Part shown: positions 58,501-64,000 of the stretch, in pieces
Layout of the letters: each line of letters starts with the position of its first letter
Numbering within the stretch: position 1 is the first letter of the stretch
DNA from: Euwallacea fornicatus
Taxonomy: Eukaryota > Arthropoda > Insecta > Coleoptera > Curculionidae
Length of the DNA stretch: 64,000 bases
Assembly: GCF_040115645.1 (NCBI RefSeq)
Contig: NW_027096009.1
Location: forward strand, 1 to 64,000
Direction of reading: 5' to 3'
Position numbers and translations under genes: made by a program
Notes under the pieces: model-generated
What the model saw: the letters and a program-made list of their open reading frames with translations, nothing else
Told to the model about the DNA's origin: nothing
Database searches by the model: none

Positions 58501-61500
58501 TCAAATTTCTTAATCAAAGAGCCAAATGAACCATCTCGACGAGATCTTTAAGATGACGTTACACATCATGATTGTATTATCTTGAGTTTCCACGAAAAAT
58601 AGTACTTTATGAGCTCAAACATACGATTTTTGTGACTTTTCACAGGTTGAAGCTCGATAACTTCGGTCAATGACGACCAAATTTCTTAATCAAAGACTCC
58701 AATGAACCATCTCGACGAGATCTTTAACATGACGTTACACATCATGATTGTATCATCTTGAGTTTCAAAGAAAAATAGTACTTAATGAGCTCAAACATAC
58801 AAGTTTTGTGACTTTTCACATTTTGAAGCTCGATAACTTCGGTCAATGAGGACCAAATTTCTTAAACAAAGACTCAAATGAACCATCTCGACGAGATCTT
58901 TACCATGACGATACACATCATGATTGTATCATCTTGAGTTTCCACGAAAAATAGAACATTATGAGCTCAAACATACAATTTTTGTGACTTTTCACATGTT
59001 GAAGCTCGATAACTTCGGTCAATGAGGATCAAATTTCTTAATCAAAGAGCCAAATGAACCATCTCGACGAGATCTTTAACATGACGTTACACATCATGAT
59101 TGTATCATCTTGAGTTTCCACGAAAAATAGAACATTATGAGCTCAAACATACAATTTTTGTGACTTTTCACATGTTGAAGCTCGATAACTTCGGTCAATG
59201 AGGATCAAATTTCTTAATCAAAGAGCCAAATGAACCATCTCGACGAGATCTTTAACATGACGTTACACATCATGATTGTATCATCTTGAGTTTCCACGAA
59301 AAATACTACTTTATGAGCTCAAACATACAATTTTTGTGACTTTTCACATGTTGAAGCTCGATAACTTCGGTTAATGAGGACCAAATTTCTTAATCAAATA
59401 CTCAAATGAACCATCTCGACGAGATCTTTAACATGACGTAACACATCATGATTGTATCATCTTGAGTTTCCACGAAAAATACTACTTTATGAGCTCAAAC
59501 ATACAATTTTTGTGACTTTTCACATGTTGAAGCTCGATAACTTCGGTCAATGAGGACCAAATTTCTTAATCAAAGACTCAAATGAACCATCTCGACGAGA
59601 TGTTTACCATGACGATACACATCATGATTGTATCATCTTGAGTTTCCACGAAAAATAGAACTTTATGAGCTCAAACATACAATTTTTGTGACTTTTCACA
59701 TGTTGAAGCTCGATAACTTCGGTCAATGAGGATCAAATTTCTTAATCAAAGAGCCAAATGAACCATCTCGACGAGATCTTTAACATAATGATACACATCA
59801 TATTTGTATCATCTTGAGTTTCAAAGAAAAATAGTACTTAATGAGCTCAAACATACAAGTTTTGTGACTTTTCACATTTTGAAGCTCGATAACTTCGGTC
59901 AATGAGGACCAGATTTCTTAATCAAAGAGCCAAATGAACCATCTCGACGAGATCTTTAAGATGACGTTACACATCATGATTGTATCATCTTGAGTTTCCA
60001 CGAAAAATAGTACTTTATGAGCTCAAACATACAATTTTTGTGACTTTTCACATGTTGAAGCTCGATAACTTCGGTCAATGAGGATCAAATTTCTTAATCA
60101 AAGAGCTAAATGAACCATCTCGACGAGATCTTTAACATGACGTTACACATCATGATTGTATCATCTTGAGTTTCAAAGAAAAATAGTACTTAATGAGCTC
60201 AAACATACAAGTTTTGTGACTTTTCACATTTTGAAGCTCGATAACTTCGGTCAATGAGGATCAAATTTCTTAATCAAAGACTCCAATGAACCATCTCGAC
60301 GAGATCTTTAACATGACGTTACACATCATGATTGTATCATCTTGAGTTTCAAAGAAAAATAGTACTTAATGAGCTCAAACCTACAAGTTTTGTGACTTTT
60401 CACATTTTGAAGCTCGATAACTTCGGTCAATGACGACCAAATTTCTTAATCAAAGACTCAAATGAACCATCTCGACGAGATCTTTAACATGACGTAACAC
60501 ATCATGATTGTATCATCTTGAGTTTCCACGAAAAATAGTACTTTATGAGCTCAAACATACAATTTTTGTGACTTTTCACAGGTTGAAGCTCGATAACTTC
60601 GGTCAATGAGGACCAAATTTCTTAATCAAAGTCTCAAATGAACCATCTCGACGAGATCTTTAAATGACGTTACACATCATGATTGTATCATCTTGAGTTT
60701 CCACGAAAAATAGAACTTTATGAGCTCAAACATACAATTTTTGTGACTTTTCACATGTTGAAGCTCGATAACTTCGGTCAATGAGGATCAAATTTCTTAA
60801 TCAAAGAGCCAAATGAACCATCTCGACGAGATCTTTAACATAATGATACACATCATATTTGTATCATCTTGAGTTTCAAAGAAAAATAGTACTTAATGAG
60901 CTCAAACATACAAGTTTTGTGACTTTTCACATTTTGAAGCTCGATAACTTCGGTCAATGAGGACCAGATTTCTTAATCAAAGAGCCAAATGAACCATCTC
61001 GACGAGATCTTTAAGATGACGTTACACATCATGATTGTATCATCTTGAGTTTCCACGAAAAATACTACTTTATGAGCTCAAACATACAATTTTTGTGACT
61101 TTTCACATGTTGAAGCTCGATAACTTCGGTCAATGAGGACCAAATTTCTTAAACAAAGACTCAAATGAACCTTCTCGACGAGATCTTTAACATAATGATA
61201 CACATCATATTTGTATCATCTTGAGTTTCAAAGAAAAATAGTACTTAATGAGCTCAAACATACAAGTTTTGTGACTTTTCACATTTTGAAGCTCGATAAC
61301 TTCGGTCAATGAGGACCAGATTTATTAATCAAAGAGCCAAATGAACCATCTCGACGAGATCTTTAAGATGACGTTACACATCATGATTGTATCATCTTGA
61401 GTTTCCACGAAAAATAGTACTTTATGAGCTAAAACATACAATTTTTGTGACTTTTCACATGTTGAAGCTCGATAACTTCGGTCAATGAGGACCAAATTTC

Positions 61501-63855
61501 TTAAACAAAGACTCAAATGAACCTTCTCGACGAGATCTTTAACATAATGATACACATCATGTTTGTATCATCTTGAGTCTCAAAGAAAAATAGTACTTTA
61601 TGAGCTCAAACATACAATTTTTGTGACTTTTCACATGTTGAAGCTCGATAACTTCGGTCAATGAGGATCAAATTTCTTAATCAAAGAGCCAAATGAACCA
61701 TCTCGACGAGATCTTTAAGATGACGTTACACATCATGATTGTATTATCTTGAGTTTCCACGAAAAATAGTACTTTATGAGCTCAAACATACGATTTTTGT
61801 GACTTTTCACAGGTTGAAGCTCGATAACTTCGGTCAATGACGACCAAATTTCTTAATCAAAGACTCCAATGAACCATCTCGACGAGATCTTTAACATGAC
61901 GTTACACATCATGATTGTATCATCTTGAGTTTCAAAGAAAAATAGTACTTAATGAGCTCAAACATACAAGTTTTGTGACTTTTCACATTTTGAAGCTCGA
62001 TAACTTCGGTCAATGAGGACCAAATTTCTTAAACAAAGACTCAAATGAACCATCTCGACGAGATCTTTACCATGACGATACACATCATGATTGTATCATC
62101 TTGAGTTTCCACGAAAAATAGAACATTATGAGCTCAAACATACAATTTTTGTGACTTTTCACATGTTGAAGCTCGATAACTTCGGTCAATGAGGATCAAA
62201 TTTCTTAATCAAAGAGCCAAATGAACCATCTCGACGAGATCTTTAACATGACGTTACACATCATGATTGTATCATCTTGAGTTTCCACGAAAAATAGAAC
62301 ATTATGAGCTCAAACATACAATTTTTGTGACTTTTCACATGTTGAAGCTCGATAACTTCGGTCAATGAGGATCAAATTTCTTAATCAAAGAGCCAAATGA
62401 ACCATCTCGACGAGATCTTTAACATGACGTTACACATCATGATTGTATCATCTTGAGTTTCCACGAAAAATACTACTTTATGAGCTCAAACATACAATTT
62501 TTGTGACTTTTCACATGTTGAAGCTCGATAACTTCGGTTAATGAGGACCAAATTTCTTAATCAAATACTCAAATGAACCATCTCGACGAGATCTTTAACA
62601 TGACGTAACACATCATGATTGTATCATCTTGAGTTTCCACGAAAAATACTACTTTATGAGCTCAAACATACAATTTTTGTGACTTTTCACATGTTGAAGC
62701 TCGATAACTTCGGTCAATGAGGACCAAATTTCTTAATCAAAGACTCAAATGAACCATCTCGACGAGATGTTTACCATGACGATACACATCATGATTGTAT
62801 CATCTTGAGTTTCCACGAAAAATAGAACTTTATGAGCTCAAACATACAATTTTTGTGACTTTTCACATGTTGAAGCTCGATAACTTCGGTCAATGAGGAT
62901 CAAATTTCTTAATCAAAGAGCCAAATGAACCATCTCGACGAGATCTTTAACATAATGATACACATCATATTTGTATCATCTTGAGTTTCAAAGAAAAATA
63001 GTACTTAATGAGCTCAAACATACAAGTTTTGTGACTTTTCACATTTTGAAGCTCGATAACTTCGGTCAATGAGGACCAGATTTCTTAATCAAAGAGCCAA
63101 ATGAACCATCTCGACGAGATCTTTAAGATGACGTTACACATCATGATTGTATCATCTTGAGTTTCCACGAAAAATAGTACTTTATGAGCTCAAACATACA
63201 ATTTTTGTGACTTTTCACATGTTGAAGCTCGATAACTTCGGTCAATGAGGATCAAATTTCTTAATCAAAGAGCTAAATGAACCATCTCGACGAGATCTTT
63301 AACATGACGTTACACATCATGATTGTATCATCTTGAGTTTCAAAGAAAAATAGTACTTAATGAGCTCAAACATACAAGTTTTGTGACTTTTCACATTTTG
63401 AAGCTCGATAACTTCGGTCAATGAGGATCAAATTTCTTAATCAAAGACTCCAATGAACCATCTCGACGAGATCTTTAACATGACGTTACACATCATGATT
63501 GTATCATCTTGAGTTTCAAAGAAAAATAGTACTTAATGAGCTCAAACCTACAAGTTTTGTGACTTTTCACATTTTGAAGCTCGATAACTTCGGTCAATGA
63601 CGACCAAATTTCTTAATCAAAGACTCAAATGAACCATCTCGACGAGATCTTTAACATGACGTAACACATCATGATTGTATCATCTTGAGTTTCCACGAAA
63701 AATAGTACTTTATGAGCTCAAACATACAATTTTTGTGACTTTTCACAGGTTGAAGCTCGATAACTTCGGTCAATGAGGACCAAATTTCTTAATCAAAGTC
63801 TCAAATGAACCATCTCGACGAGATCTTTAACATGACGTTACACATCATGATTGTA
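52561..63855. repeat. Higher-order repeat of 18 monomers (22 in the first interval) within S5
   Basis: The private variant TGTTTACCATGACG occurs at 52561, 56433, 59601 and 62768, spacings of 3,872 (22 x 176), 3,168 (18 x 176) and 3,167 bp. A second private marker, CAAACCTACAAG, gives the same three spacings (CCTAC at 53340, 57212, 60380 and 63547). The last two intervals are therefore a regular 18-monomer unit. The first interval carries four extra monomers. Confidence 0.85.
60655..60672. other. 1-bp deletion in a satellite monomer
   Basis: The usual TTTAACATGACG reads TTTAAATGACG here, a loss of one C near 60663. It makes one monomer 175 bp and explains the 3,167-bp spacing of the markers across it. 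It is the only length change I found in the satellite. Confidence 0.85.
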
Positions 63856-64000
63856 TCATCTTGAGTTTCCACGAAAAATAGTACTTTATGAGCTCAAACA
63901 TACAAGTTTTGTGACTTTTCACACTTTGAAGCTCTATAACTTCGTTCAATGAGGACCAAATTTCTTAATTAAAGACTCAAATGAACCATCTCGACGAGAT

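Larger units (their letters stand above)
43259..64000. repeat. Element-free satellite domain S5 (about 118 monomers)
   Basis: 20,742 bp of the same 176-bp family, running off the window end. The first 193 bp match the right flank of copies A, C and D. From 43452 the variants change to a set rare or absent to the left: GAGCTAAAACATAC, TAACATAACGGAACAC, TGACATTTCACAGG, TTTAAGATGACG and GACCAGATTT. A recurring marker monomer at 44782, 48302, 51646, 55342, 58158 and 61325 gives spacings of 20, 19, 21, 16 and 18 monomers (the last minus 1 bp), so long higher-order units are present but irregular. No gene, LTR or solo LTR is seen. Confidence 0.95.

Noticed and set aside
43259..64000. Solo LTRs or element fragments in the right-hand satellite
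   Set aside because: No LTR edge sequence (TGTAGTATCGGG or GATCCTACA) or internal element sequence was seen there; it is satellite throughout.

Overview
This is eukaryotic, repeat-only DNA. No host gene, rRNA or tRNA gene, or bacterial feature is visible. About 37.9 kb is a head-to-tail tandem satellite with a 176-bp monomer (about 215 monomers, AT-rich). The other 26.1 kb is five full-length copies of one 5,229-bp Ty3/gypsy-type LTR retrotransposon, all on the minus strand. The domain order PR-RT-RNaseH-IN, a tRNA-Pro-like primer-binding site and CpG-rich satellite monomers suggest an invertebrate animal, possibly an arthropod. That placement is inference, and the species cannot be named from this sequence.

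Layout: satellite 1-3193; element A 3194-8422; 20 monomers 8423-11946; element B 11947-17175; 2 monomers 17176-17531; element C 17532-22760; 20 monomers 22761-26284; element D 26285-31513; 37 monomers 31514-38029; element E 38030-43258; uninterrupted satellite 43259-64000. Every spacer between elements is a whole number of 176-bp monomers plus the 4-bp target duplication. The five elements sit at the same monomer base, with the same flanking variants. The simplest reading is one retrotransposition event followed by amplification of the element together with its satellite by unequal exchange. Compound repeat periods of 8,753 bp and 14,338 bp are visible.

Each element has 418-bp LTRs starting TG and ending CA (as read on the minus strand), a primer-binding site two bases inside the 5' LTR, and one unbroken 1,418-codon gag-pol frame that nearly reaches the 3' LTR. 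The polyprotein runs: N-terminal SAP-like DNA-binding motif, acidic stretch, capsid-like region, two CCHC zinc knuckles, aspartic protease, reverse transcriptase, RNase H, integrase with HHCC finger and DD35E triad, and a GPY/F-like end. No env gene or chromodomain is seen. All five frames are open, and LTR pairs differ by at most one base that I could find, so the element is young and possibly still competent.

The satellite right of element E belongs to a different set of monomer variants, with its own higher-order periods (352-bp dimers; later 18-monomer units of 3,167-3,168 bp). It carries no insertions in this window. The most interesting aspects are the element-satellite composite higher-order repeat, the recombination junctions that can be mapped inside single monomers, the SAP motif in Gag, and the five short dyads per monomer, one of them at the insertion point.
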